64,000 nt of DNA from Bacteroides sp. UBA1317 (GCA_002307035.1 DBTL01000137.1:1-64000), one strand, 5' to 3'. Numbered from the stretch's first letter, positions 35,771 to 44,230 are shown. The notes: generated by a model from the letters alone, not told the origin. Numbers and translations: made by a program.

Positions 35771-36710
35771 AAAATATAACTTCTTTAAAATATCTGGTCA
35801 TCAATGTATTCTCTTTCCAATCAGTTACCGGTTGCAAACATTCACCTTCACTTTCGGCTAAGATAAAAGCAGGGATATCAGCTCCGGCTGCAATGCTGAC
35901 TATTACTCCTCCGCCCAAACGAGGGTTTATCTCCATTACATACGTAGCACCATTCTTTTTATCACGAATGAACTGAATGGTAACGGGGCCCTGAAACACA
36001 CCGGCTGCTATAATCTTCTCGGAAAGTTTGATTATTGTCTCATCCCTTAGCGTACGTGAGCTCATCACTTCACCGCCGGCCACTTCCAAACGTATACGAG
36101 GAACTACGGAAATGATCTTCCTTGTTTGAGAAATATAACAATCCACGGTATACTCTTCACTGTCAGCAATATATTCTTGTATCAGATAAGTTTCCGGGTA
36201 AGCGACTTCACGAAAGTCCTCTTCGTTATACACCACCTTTATGCCTTTAGATGCCGAGCCAACACGAGGTTTCATTATTACGGGAAAAAGAATCTCCCCG
36301 CCAGTCGCATAGCTCTGTGGCACCGGAACATCCTGACTAATAAACCATTCGTTAGAGATTTGTTTGTCGAACATTATCCGGCACAACTCTGCCGAAGAGC
36401 ATGGAATAAAAACTTCCAGATGCAAACTCTTCAATTGACTGGCTACCTCAATAGCCGGATCAACAAAAGGAAGTACAATGTGTATGTCTCTTTGGCGAAT
36501 AACAGCCGACAAGTCTTCGTACAATGAATCATCTATCCATTTCCGGCCAACGATTACTTCACCAACAGAAGCAATAGGGACTTCACGATTTAGCTCGTAC
36601 GAAAAGATATGTATGTGAGTCCCTCGTTGCTGACCCGCTTTTATAAGATGCTCAGCAAGCGAAACACGCTTAGCACCTCCTAGGAACAGTATGTTCACCT
36701 CTTTTTTCAT
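35754..36710 (-). CDS. ATP-grasp domain ligase of unknown substrate
   Basis: ATP-grasp enzymes join a carboxylate to an amine (or similar) through an acyl phosphate. The N-terminal segment NILFLGGAKRVSLAEHL is a pre-grasp Rossmann-like domain. The grasp itself shows VIMKPRVGSASKGI, QEYIADSEEYTVDCY and VMEINPRLGGG, with the ATP lysine and the metal-binding Glu and Asn in place. The relatives I recall are carbamoyl-phosphate-synthase-like and PylC-like proteins. It overlaps legC by 4 bases. No N-acetyltransferase (LegH) is found in the operon, so this protein may acylate the 4-amino group in its place. That is inference. Confidence 0.8.
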   Translation of the reverse strand: MKKEVNILFLGGAKRVSLAEHLIKAGQQRGTHIHIFSYELNREVPIASVGEVIVGRKWIDDSLYEDLSAVIRQRDIHIVLPFVDPAIEVASQLKSLHLEVFIPCSSAELCRIMFDKQISNEWFISQDVPVPQSYATGGEILFPVIMKPRVGSASKGIKVVYNEEDFREVAYPETYLIQEYIADSEEYTVDCYISQTRKIISVVPRIRLEVAGGEVMSSRTLRDETIIKLSEKIIAAGVFQGPVTIQFIRDKKNGATYVMEINPRLGGGVIVSIAAGADIPAFILAESEGECLQPVTDWKENTLMTRYFKEVIFYADNH

Positions 36711-37846
36711 AAACGTACACTACTCGGTATATTAACAATACGATCGGCAAGATACGTACAATTACTCAAATCGCCACATTCTGCCTGTTCAAACATCGGA
36801 AGTCTATTCATCAGTTGCCAGATAGGCCGTGTCATCACCCCATGTGAGTTCGTATATTCGAGGAAGCTATCTCGTTCTTCCTTATCTTTTAGGATAATGG
36901 CATTCAGCCAGTAATTGGAGCGACATCCTTCAGGCTCTGACATGAATTCCATTCCAACAGAATCAAAGTAGTTCTTATAAATTGCAGCCAGCTCTCGCTT
37001 TTTCTCAAGAAAAGCAGGCAACGTTTCTAACTGTGCGCATCCCAACGCAGCGTTTATATTTGGCATACGATAATTGTACCCAATATGATCGTGCACAAAT
37101 TCCCAAGGATGTGGTACTTTAGCCTGAGTAGAGATATGCTTGCATAATCTAGCTAATTCTTCATCTTGGAAAAGCAGCATACCACCACCACCTGTAGTAA
37201 TTGTTTTGTTGCCATTGAAGCTCAACACACCCACTTCTCCAAAGGTGCCGGTATGCTGTCCATGATAGAAAGAGCCGATACTTTCGGCAGCGTCCTCTAC
37301 CAGTTTTAAATGATAACGGCGACAAACCTCCACTAATTTATTCAAATGAACAGGATGTCCAAACGTATGCATCGGCACACATGCTTTGATGCGACGTCCC
37401 GTACGTTTATTATACAAGGTTTCATCACGTAGTTCGGCATGTTCCAGAATCCACTCTTCCAACTTGACCGGAGAAAGTCCCAACGTATCTCTATCAACAT
37501 CTATAAATACAGGGTATGCTCCACAATAACTTAAAGCATTGCACGTAGCAATAAAAGTGAGCGGTTGCGTAAGCACTTCATCTCCACGTTCCACGCCGAC
37601 CATCATCAATGCCATCTGTATGGCATTCGTTCCATTGACACAAACCACAGCCTTCTTTGCTCCGGTATATGCCGCCATTTCATTTTCAAAACGATCTACA
37701 AACTTGCCGACACTGGAGACAAAAGTAGAATCAATACACTCATTCAGGTATTTCTTCTCATTCCCTACAAAACAAGGAGCATGAAGCGGAACAAAATCTT
37801 GTTTCGGAAAAAGTCCTTTGATGGTGTTTACTATTTCACTATACAT
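36707..37846 (-). CDS. legC: LegC-type PLP-dependent aminotransferase
   Basis: Adds the amino group at C4 of the 4-keto sugar made by LegB. It belongs to the DegT/DnrJ/EryC1 family. Segments seen are VCVNGTNAIQMALMM, DAAESIGSFYHG, and the PLP lysine in SFNGNKTITTGGGG. The long inserted region near residues 150-170 and the N-terminal LHAPCFVGNEKKYL are typical of the LegC branch. The length of 379 fits. It overlaps the LegB gene by 8 bases and the ATP-grasp gene by 4. Confidence 0.88.
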   Translation of the reverse strand: MYSEIVNTIKGLFPKQDFVPLHAPCFVGNEKKYLNECIDSTFVSSVGKFVDRFENEMAAYTGAKKAVVCVNGTNAIQMALMMVGVERGDEVLTQPLTFIATCNALSYCGAYPVFIDVDRDTLGLSPVKLEEWILEHAELRDETLYNKRTGRRIKACVPMHTFGHPVHLNKLVEVCRRYHLKLVEDAAESIGSFYHGQHTGTFGEVGVLSFNGNKTITTGGGGMLLFQDEELARLCKHISTQAKVPHPWEFVHDHIGYNYRMPNINAALGCAQLETLPAFLEKKRELAAIYKNYFDSVGMEFMSEPEGCRSNYWLNAIILKDKEERDSFLEYTNSHGVMTRPIWQLMNRLPMFEQAECGDLSNCTYLADRIVNIPSSVRL

Positions 37847-38825
37847 TATATATATTTGCTTTATAGTTCTTCAGATTTTCTTTCTCTGTAAACCAATGAA
37901 TGGTTTCGGTTAGTCCACGACGAATATCATATTCGGACTGAAAACCCGTCAATGACTTAATCTTAGAATTATCGCCCCAAAGGCGAAACACTTCAGAACC
38001 TTTCGGACGAATGCGCTGCTCATCCTCTACGAAGTCGACCTTGACCTGCATAATGTCCGCAATCATTTCTAAGGTCTCTCGCATACTAATTTCATCGTTA
38101 CTGCAAACATTAACCTCCTCACCAATAGCGGCATCACAAGTTGACAGCTGAATAAATCCCCGACAAGTATCTTTCACGAAATTAAAATCACGTGTAGGAG
38201 TCAGATCACCCAACTTTATTTGAGTTGCCCCATTAGCAATCTGTGTAATGATGGTAGGGATGATGGCACGAGCACTCTGTCTGGGTCCATACGTATTAAA
38301 TGGACGAACGATGACCAAAGGCAGATTGAAAGTATTATAGAAACTCAGAGCAATAGCATCCGCACTAATTTTCGTAGCAGAATAAGGAGATTGCGGTTGC
38401 TTAGGATGTTTCTCGTCAATAGGAACATAGCATGCCGTGCCATATACTTCAGAGGTAGAAGTTACAAGCACACGTTTTACTCCATTCTCCTTTGCGGCTT
38501 GACAGATGTTTAACGTACCTTTTACATTCGTATCCACATAGCTATCGGGTGCCACATACGAGTAAGGAATGGCTATTAATGCAGCCAGATGAAAGACGAT
38601 CTCAATGCCTTCAGTAATGCACTTGCAGAAATGAGCATCACGAACATCACCACTAACCACTTCCAACTCAGGATGCTGTATCCCTTCCAACCATCCCCAA
38701 TTATTAAAGGAGTTATACTGTGAAAGCGCTCGTACATGATAGCCTTCAGCTAATAGCATTTCCGTTAAATGCGAACCGATGAAACCATCGGCACCGGTCA
38801 CCAATACCTTTTTCATTTCAGCCAT
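37839..38825 (-). CDS. legB: NAD-dependent sugar 4,6-dehydratase (LegB-type)
   Basis: First committed step: converts the nucleotide-linked GlcNAc to a 4-keto-6-deoxy sugar. An extended short-chain dehydrogenase fold is shown by VTGADGFIGSHLTEMLL (NAD loop), FHLAALIAIPYSY, STSEVYGTA and the catalytic YSATK (Tyr-xxx-Lys). WLEGIQ and RPKGSEVFRLWGDNSK are LegB-type segments. The length of 328 is as expected. It lies 5 bases downstream of the MptE-like gene and overlaps legC by 8. The nucleotide carried (GDP or UDP) is unknown. Confidence 0.88.
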   Translation of the reverse strand: MAEMKKVLVTGADGFIGSHLTEMLLAEGYHVRALSQYNSFNNWGWLEGIQHPELEVVSGDVRDAHFCKCITEGIEIVFHLAALIAIPYSYVAPDSYVDTNVKGTLNICQAAKENGVKRVLVTSTSEVYGTACYVPIDEKHPKQPQSPYSATKISADAIALSFYNTFNLPLVIVRPFNTYGPRQSARAIIPTIITQIANGATQIKLGDLTPTRDFNFVKDTCRGFIQLSTCDAAIGEEVNVCSNDEISMRETLEMIADIMQVKVDFVEDEQRIRPKGSEVFRLWGDNSKIKSLTGFQSEYDIRRGLTETIHWFTEKENLKNYKANIYNV

Positions 38826-38830
38826 ATCTA

Positions 38831-39649
38831 TTAAATTTTCTTTCGGTCGAAGGCATCAATAAAAGAACCTTCAGTTACGTTATATATTTTTTTTCCTACG
38901 CTTCGGGCGTATGATTCTATTATATGATACGATTTAAACGCCACATGCATGCTCAACAATAGATCGTGCAAGTGCTTATCAGACACATATCGTTCCGAAC
39001 CTTTCTTGTCATAGAAATGATTAAGGTCCTCAATCACTACATTGTCTTCATTTACCCATAATTCTTTCAACCAGGAATGGTCGGCCCCGGCAACGTAAAT
39101 GGTAGGAAATGACATCCTTAGCACGATCATCAAAGAAGGAATCAGGACATTACGCGGACGTGCTGTTCCCCAGCCTTTTCGAAAAGCCAAATGAGAAAAG
39201 GCCCTAAAGCCCTCAATAGGAGTCATATTGAAATAATGCACATGAATATGTGGATTCGCAGCCAACTTGGACTGCCAGATCGTGCTTTTTCGGGCACGGA
39301 CTGATAAATAAAGTTCGAGATCCCATGACGTTTTCCCGGCCATCGCATCAAACAGTTTATTGGAATGGTTCGGGTTAAAAAAGAATTCAGGATCAGCTAC
39401 TACATAGTAGCGAGGTTTTAACTCTATATAATAATCGGAGAGTACAGCATAATTAACAGCCAGCAATGCTTTGCCTTTTAGAAATTCACCTTTTTGTTCA
39501 ATTAAAGACTTAAGAGAAGGACCATTTCCCAACACTACAATTTCCTTTTCTCCACTTCTATTCAACGGTTTATCAACCCATTTCGATTGAAGCAGAATCT
39601 TCACCAAGCTAAGGAAGCTTTGCCATGCCCGCTCCATGATCTTCATCAT
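38831..39649 (-). CDS. MptE-like/DUF115-type protein, candidate nonulosonic acid transferase
   Basis: The first gene of the operon. EIVVLGNGPSLKSL near residue 35 is shared by the MptE-like (DUF115) and sialyltransferase-like families, including flagellin-glycosylating Maf proteins. YYVVADPEFFF, IYVAGADHSW and the C-terminal YNVTEGSFIDAF support that family. No signal peptide or membrane segment is seen. The frame could start at 39682, but a -7 box covers that ATG. ATG 39649 has a GGAAG five bases upstream, so it is preferred. A role in transferring the nonulosonic acid is inferred from context; an unrelated diphosphokinase-like role cannot be excluded. Confidence 0.6.
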   Translation of the reverse strand: MMKIMERAWQSFLSLVKILLQSKWVDKPLNRSGEKEIVVLGNGPSLKSLIEQKGEFLKGKALLAVNYAVLSDYYIELKPRYYVVADPEFFFNPNHSNKLFDAMAGKTSWDLELYLSVRARKSTIWQSKLAANPHIHVHYFNMTPIEGFRAFSHLAFRKGWGTARPRNVLIPSLMIVLRMSFPTIYVAGADHSWLKELWVNEDNVVIEDLNHFYDKKGSERYVSDKHLHDLLLSMHVAFKSYHIIESYARSVGKKIYNVTEGSFIDAFDRKKI

Positions 39650-39679
39650 TTTATCTTCCATATATTCTATTATCTTTCG

Positions 39680-39687
39680 CAAAGATA
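39680..39687 (-). promoter_or_regulatory. -7 box (TATCTTTG) for the nonulosonic acid operon
   Basis: Minus-strand TAnnTTTG about 31 bases before ATG 39649. A divergent box for the GT4 gene lies 63 bases away at 39751. Confidence 0.5.
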
Positions 39688-39750
39688 GAGACTTTACGGT
39701 TTTTACACTAAAAATTAAACGAATTTATAGATAGAAAGCCGCAAAAGCTG

Positions 39751-39758
39751 TACTTTTG
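39751..39758 (+). promoter_or_regulatory. -7 box (TACTTTTG) for the GT4-GT2 pair
   Basis: Plus-strand TAnnTTTG 16 bases before the GT4 ATG at 39775. No -33 box seen. Confidence 0.5.
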
Positions 39759-39774
39759 TCAAAACATTCAGTTT

Positions 39775-41040
39775 ATGAGAGTACTATTAATAAACACTTC
39801 GGAACGAATAGGCGGTGCCGCCGTTGCAGCCAGCCGCTTGATGGAATCACTAAAAAACAATGGAATCAAAACGAAACTATTGGTACGCGACAAGCAAACG
39901 GATCAAATAAGTGTGATTGGGCTCGAACGTAGCTGGCTTCATGTATGGAAGTTTGTATGGGAGCGCGTCATTATTTGGAAGTCCAATCACTTCAAAAAGA
40001 ACAATCTCTTTGCCGTCGATATAGCCAATACAGGTACGGACATCACTTCCTTGCCCGAATTTGAAGAAGCAGATGTTATCCATCTACATTGGATCAATCA
40101 AGGAATGCTCTCACTGCGCAATATACAGAAGATCCTACATTCAGGCAAACCGGTGGTGTGGACGATGCACGACATGTGGCCTTGCACAGGCATTTGTCAC
40201 CATGCACGCGAATGTACCAACTACCAACAAGAATGTCATGACTGCCCGTTCATTTACGGAGGAGGAAGCAAAAAAGATTTGTCGTATCGTATCTTTCGCA
40301 AGAAACAGAAACTCTACAAGAATAGCCCGATTTCCTTTGTTACCTGCAGCCAATGGTTAGAAAGACAGGCTCAAAAGAGTGCTTTGCTAAACGGACAACG
40401 GGTTATCAGCATCCCCAATCCCATCAACACCAACTTGTTTAAACCTCACGACAAAAAAGAAGCACGTAACAAATATATGCTGCCGCAGGAGGGTAAGCTC
40501 ATTCTATTTGGTTCGGTAAAGACAACCGATAAACGCAAAGGAATAGATTATCTGATAGAATCATGCAACATCTTAGCAACAAAATATCCGGAACTGAAAG
40601 AAACACTTGGCGTAGTTGTTTTTGGCAATCAATCGACGCAGCTAGAACAAATGTTGCCTTTCCGCGTCTATCCGCTTAACTTCGTAAGTAACGAGCATGA
40701 GTTAGTTGACATATATAATGCTGTCGACCTTTTTGTGACTCCCTCGCTCGAAGAAAACCTCCCGAACACCATCATGGAGGCTATGGCTTGTGGCATTCCC
40801 TGCGTTGGATTTAATGTAGGCGGCATCCCCGAGATGATAGACCACCTGCACAATGGTTATGTAGCTCAATACAAATCGGCTGCCGACTTTGCGAACGGCA
40901 TTCATTGGGCACTTACAGAATCGGACTACGAAATACTCTCCGAGCAAGCGTGCCGGAAAGCTGTTGCTAATTATTCGGAAAGTATCATCGCCAAAAGATA
41001 TATTGACTTATATAACAAAGTAACAGGAAAGTATGCATAA
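39775..41040 (+). CDS. Glycosyltransferase, GT4 family
   Basis: Retaining GT-B transferase of a surface-glycan pathway, cytoplasmic. The N-terminal INTSERIGGAAVAASRLM is the acceptor domain start. The segment VWTMHDMWPCTGICHHARECTNYQQ is typical of one GT4 group (WcaC-like). The C-terminal domain has FGSVKTTDKRKG and the EEx7E-like motif SLEENLPNTIMEAMACG, which binds the nucleotide sugar. The length of 421 is typical. It overlaps the next GT2 by 8 bases. Sugar specificity is unknown. Confidence 0.88.
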   Translation: MRVLLINTSERIGGAAVAASRLMESLKNNGIKTKLLVRDKQTDQISVIGLERSWLHVWKFVWERVIIWKSNHFKKNNLFAVDIANTGTDITSLPEFEEADVIHLHWINQGMLSLRNIQKILHSGKPVVWTMHDMWPCTGICHHARECTNYQQECHDCPFIYGGGSKKDLSYRIFRKKQKLYKNSPISFVTCSQWLERQAQKSALLNGQRVISIPNPINTNLFKPHDKKEARNKYMLPQEGKLILFGSVKTTDKRKGIDYLIESCNILATKYPELKETLGVVVFGNQSTQLEQMLPFRVYPLNFVSNEHELVDIYNAVDLFVTPSLEENLPNTIMEAMACGIPCVGFNVGGIPEMIDHLHNGYVAQYKSAADFANGIHWALTESDYEILSEQACRKAVANYSESIIAKRYIDLYNKVTGKYA

Positions 41041-41788
41041 CCATTTGACTCCCAAATTTTCCGTTATTACCGTTACCTACAATGCCGGAAAAGTATTGGA
41101 AGATACCATACTTAGTGTTATTTCACAGACTTACCATCATGTGGAATACATCATTATTGACGGTGGCTCAAAAGACAACACGCTTTCGTTGGTTGACAAG
41201 TACCGGACGAACATCCATGTGCTTGTGAGTGAGCCGGATAAAGGATTGTACGATGCAATGAACAAAGGGATGGCTCTCGCTACGGGAGATTACCTCTGTT
41301 TTTTAAATGCAGGAGATAGCTTTCACGAAGATGATACCCTTCAACAGATTGTGCATTCCATGATTGAGAGCGGCCAACTGCCCGATGTTGTGTACGGTGA
41401 GACAGCATTGGTGGACAGTCGTCGGCACTTTGTTCGCATGCGTCGCCTTGCTGCGCCCGAAGTTCTTACTTGGAAAAGCTTCAAGAAAGGTATGCTTGTT
41501 TGCCATCAAGCCTTCATTGCCAAACGCACCCTTTCAAAACCCTACAATCTACAGTATCGTTTCTCCGCCGATTTCGATTGGTGCATCCGCATGATGAAGA
41601 AGGCACATTCACTACACAACACTCACCTTGTCCTCATAGATTATCTGGACGAAGGAATGACCACTCAAAACAGAAAAGCCTCGCTGAAAGAAAGATTCCG
41701 CATCATGGCAAATCATTACGGGCTTATCAGCACTGTTGCCCACCATGCATGGTTTGCACTTCGCCTATTCACAAAGCCGGGACAATAA
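41033..41788 (+). CDS. Glycosyltransferase, GT2 family (WcaA-like)
   Basis: Inverting GT-A transferase. Family segments are SVITVTYNAGKVLEDTILSV, IIIDGGSKDNTL, SEPDKGLYDAMNKGMALATGDYLCFLNAGD and SADFDWCIRM. The length of 251 is typical. It overlaps the GT4 gene by 8 bases, so both are one transcript. Its last 24 bases overlap the 3' end of the convergent sirtuin gene. Likely substrate is the same lipid-linked glycan as the rest of this locus. Confidence 0.88.
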   Translation: MHNHLTPKFSVITVTYNAGKVLEDTILSVISQTYHHVEYIIIDGGSKDNTLSLVDKYRTNIHVLVSEPDKGLYDAMNKGMALATGDYLCFLNAGDSFHEDDTLQQIVHSMIESGQLPDVVYGETALVDSRRHFVRMRRLAAPEVLTWKSFKKGMLVCHQAFIAKRTLSKPYNLQYRFSADFDWCIRMMKKAHSLHNTHLVLIDYLDEGMTTQNRKASLKERFRIMANHYGLISTVAHHAWFALRLFTKPGQ

Positions 41789-42463
41789 TTCAGCCATCCC
41801 TTCGGAAGCCCCTTTTTGAATCACGTGAATGCTACGTGAACTGTTCACCTGTACCTCTTTTGGATCAATGAGGTAAACCTCCGCACTACGAGGTACATAG
41901 TTGAGCAATCCGGCAGCCGGATACACATTCATCGAAGTACCTATAATAACAAATATATCTGCGTTTTCCACATAACGCATCGCAGTTTCTATCTCCGGAA
42001 CCGCTTCGCCAAACCAGACAATGAACGGACGAAGTTGCGAGCCATCACCTGCAAGGTCGCCCATCTTTACCTCATACTCTTCCGGTTTCAATTCTTTAAC
42101 ATAATTCTTATTGTTAGGATTATAGCTGGAACAGACCTTTGTTAGCTCTCCGTGCAGATGAATGACATGACTACTCCCTGCTCTTTCATGCAAGTTATCC
42201 ACATTTTGTGTGATGACTACTACATTAAAATATTTTTCCATCTCAGCTAAAAGTTCATGCCCACGATTTGGCTTTACCTCTAACAACTGCTTACGCCGCT
42301 CATTATAAAAACGAATCACTAACCCCGGATCACGTTGATATCCCTCAGGTGTAGCAACCTGCTCTACGGGATATTTGTCCCATAAACCACCTGCATCCCT
42401 AAATGTAGTGATGCCACTCTCCGCACTCATGCCCGCACCGGACAGTATAACTAAATTTTTCAT
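41765..42463 (-). CDS. cobB: NAD-dependent protein deacylase, sirtuin
   Basis: Removes acyl groups from lysine using NAD, cytoplasmic. GAGMSAESGITTFRD, TQNVDNLHERAG and HLHGEL carry the NAD site and catalytic His. Tyr and Arg in RFYNERR match the YxxR pair of desuccinylase-type (class III) sirtuins. The usual four zinc cysteines are missing: only one Cys (KVCSS) is left in the zinc module. The frame could start at 42529, but a -7 box at 42504-42511 lies downstream of that ATG, so MKNLVILSG at 42463 is used. The length then becomes 232, normal for the family. Confidence 0.88.
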   Translation of the reverse strand: MKNLVILSGAGMSAESGITTFRDAGGLWDKYPVEQVATPEGYQRDPGLVIRFYNERRKQLLEVKPNRGHELLAEMEKYFNVVVITQNVDNLHERAGSSHVIHLHGELTKVCSSYNPNNKNYVKELKPEEYEVKMGDLAGDGSQLRPFIVWFGEAVPEIETAMRYVENADIFVIIGTSMNVYPAAGLLNYVPRSAEVYLIDPKEVQVNSSRSIHVIQKGASEGMAELLSRLCE

Positions 42464-42503
42464 AACAATCTCCTGTTTAATTACAATATGATCATTGACT
42501 GAA

Positions 42504-42511
42504 CAAATGTA
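42504..42511 (-). promoter_or_regulatory. -7 box (TACATTTG) for the sirtuin gene
   Basis: Minus-strand TAnnTTTG, 40 bases before ATG 42463. It rules out the longer start at 42529. Confidence 0.5.
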
Positions 42512-42650
42512 GGAAGAATTTGCCAACAACGTTCACATAAAAGAGGCTATATTCCACTCCAATGAAAAAGGCATAAAAGGAGTCGTTTGGAAACAATGTG
42601 TAATAAGAAAAATTAAATACTTAAAAGAAGATTCATTCAAATAAAACACT

Positions 42651-42658
42651 TACTTTTG
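42651..42658 (+). promoter_or_regulatory. -7 box (TACTTTTG) for the FKBP genes
   Basis: Plus-strand TAnnTTTG followed by a leader of about 65 bases to ATG 42730. A stem-loop lies in that leader. Confidence 0.5.
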
Positions 42659-42678
42659 CCTTTCATTAATTTGCAAGT

Positions 42679-42713
42679 GGCTGAGAGTAAACGTCAAACC
42701 AAATCTTTCAGCC
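42679..42713 (+). promoter_or_regulatory. 5' leader stem-loop before the first FKBP gene
   Basis: GGCTGAGAG (42679-42687) pairs with CTTTCAGCC (42705-42713), nine pairs with one G-T. It ends 16 bases before the start codon and could affect translation or mRNA stability. No known riboswitch is recognised. Confidence 0.4.
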
Positions 42714-42729
42714 TTCAACAAAAAGATTT

Positions 42730-43314
42730 ATGGATAAATTTAGCTATGCAATTGGCTTGGGAATAGGCCAAAATTTGTTAGGAATGGGTGCCAACAGCAT
42801 CTCAGTAGAAGACTTCGCTCAAGCTATCAAAGATGTCTTGGAAGGAAACCAGACAGCAATCAGCCACAACGAAGCACGCGAAATAGTCAATGAATATTTC
42901 GCCAAACTAGAAGAAGAAATGAGTGCTTCCAGCGTTGAACAAGGTAAAGCTTTTCTTGAAGAAAACAAGAAAAGAGCCAACGTAAAGACCCTTCCAAGCG
43001 GACTACAATATGAAGTAATCACTGAAGGAACAGGGAAACTTGCTCAGGCAACCGATCAGGTTAAGTGTCATTACGAAGGAACATTGATTGACGGAACACT
43101 ATTCGACAGTTCAGTGAAGCGTGGTCAACCTGCGGTGTTTGGCGTTAACCAAGTAATCCCCGGATGGGTTGAAGCTCTACAACTGATGCCCGAAGGTTCT
43201 AAATGGAAACTATACATACCCTCGGATCTGGGCTATGGAGCTCAAGGAGCAGGTGAAATGATTCCTCCTCACAGCACACTTGTTTTCGAAGTTGAATTAA
43301 TTCAAGTACTATAA
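42730..43314 (+). CDS. FKBP-type peptidyl-prolyl isomerase, cytoplasmic (FklB-like)
   Basis: Catalyses proline cis-trans isomerisation. There is no signal peptide. Residues 1 to about 80 are helical and probably form the dimerisation domain of FklB/FkpA/Mip proteins. The FKBP domain runs from about 85 to 194, with VKCHYEGTLIDGTLFDSS, VIPGWVEALQLMPEGSKW, IPSDLGYG and STLVFEVELIQV. The length of 194 is close to E. coli FklB (206). A lipoprotein paralogue follows 22 bases later, giving a cytoplasm/envelope pair. Confidence 0.92.
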   Translation: MDKFSYAIGLGIGQNLLGMGANSISVEDFAQAIKDVLEGNQTAISHNEAREIVNEYFAKLEEEMSASSVEQGKAFLEENKKRANVKTLPSGLQYEVITEGTGKLAQATDQVKCHYEGTLIDGTLFDSSVKRGQPAVFGVNQVIPGWVEALQLMPEGSKWKLYIPSDLGYGAQGAGEMIPPHSTLVFEVELIQVL

Positions 43315-43336
43315 CAACAAAAAAACTAAAAGTAAA

Positions 43337-44203
43337 ATGAAAAAAGTTAGTATTTTTATGGCTATTGCTGCAGCAGCTAGTCTTGCTTCTTGCACAGCTC
43401 AAAGCCCAAAAGCAAATTTAAAAACAGACATCGACTCTTTGTCTTATTCACTGGGTATGTCTCAAACGCAAGGATTGAAAGATTATTTGGTAGGCAGAAT
43501 GGATGTAGACACTGCATACATGGATGAGTTTATCAAAGGTTTGAACGAAGGTGCAGGCAAGACAAGCAAAAAAGATATCGCTTACCTTGCAGGTCTACAA
43601 ATCGGCCAACAAATCAGTAACCAAATGATGAAAGGTATCAACCACGAATTATTTGGCGCAGACTCAACCAAAACAATCAGCAAAGATAACTTCCTTGCAG
43701 GATTTGTTGCCGGAACACTTCAAAAGAAAGGCTTGATGACTATGGAGCAGGCTCAACAATTTACTCAAACAAGAATGGAAGTGATTAAAGCCAAAGCAAT
43801 GGAATCTAAATATGCTGACAACAAAGCTGCCGGCGAGAAATTCCTTGCTGCAAACAAAACAAAAGCAGGCGTCGTTACAACTCCAAGCGGATTACAATAC
43901 AAAGTCATCACTAAAGGCACAGGCGCTGTCCCTGCTGACACTTGCAAAGTGAAAGTAAACTATAAAGGTACTTTGATTGACGGAACAGAATTCGATAGCT
44001 CTTACAAACGCAAAGAACCGACAACTTTCCGTGCTAACCAAGTTATCAAAGGATGGACAGAAGCCTTAACTATGATGCCTGTAGGCTCTAAGTGGGAAAT
44101 TTATATTCCTCAAGAATTGGCTTATGGCACAAGAGAATCAGGACAAATCAAACCTTTCTCTGCATTGATCTTTGAAGTTGAACTATTGAGTATTGAGAAA
44201 TAA
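43337..44203 (+). CDS. FKBP-type peptidyl-prolyl isomerase lipoprotein (FkpA/Mip-like)
   Basis: Envelope prolyl isomerase and probable chaperone. MKKVSIFMAIAAAASLASC is a lipoprotein signal with lipidated Cys19. A helical N-terminal domain (about 30-175) for dimerisation precedes the FKBP domain (about 180-288), with VKVNYKGTLIDGTEFDSS, VIKGWTEALTMMPVGSKW and IPQELAYGTR. It shares one transcript with the cytoplasmic paralogue and ends at a strong terminator (44231-44270). Confidence 0.93.
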   Translation: MKKVSIFMAIAAAASLASCTAQSPKANLKTDIDSLSYSLGMSQTQGLKDYLVGRMDVDTAYMDEFIKGLNEGAGKTSKKDIAYLAGLQIGQQISNQMMKGINHELFGADSTKTISKDNFLAGFVAGTLQKKGLMTMEQAQQFTQTRMEVIKAKAMESKYADNKAAGEKFLAANKTKAGVVTTPSGLQYKVITKGTGAVPADTCKVKVNYKGTLIDGTEFDSSYKRKEPTTFRANQVIKGWTEALTMMPVGSKWEIYIPQELAYGTRESGQIKPFSALIFEVELLSIEK

Positions 44204-44230
44204 CGAGATAGATTTTACATATCACTTATA

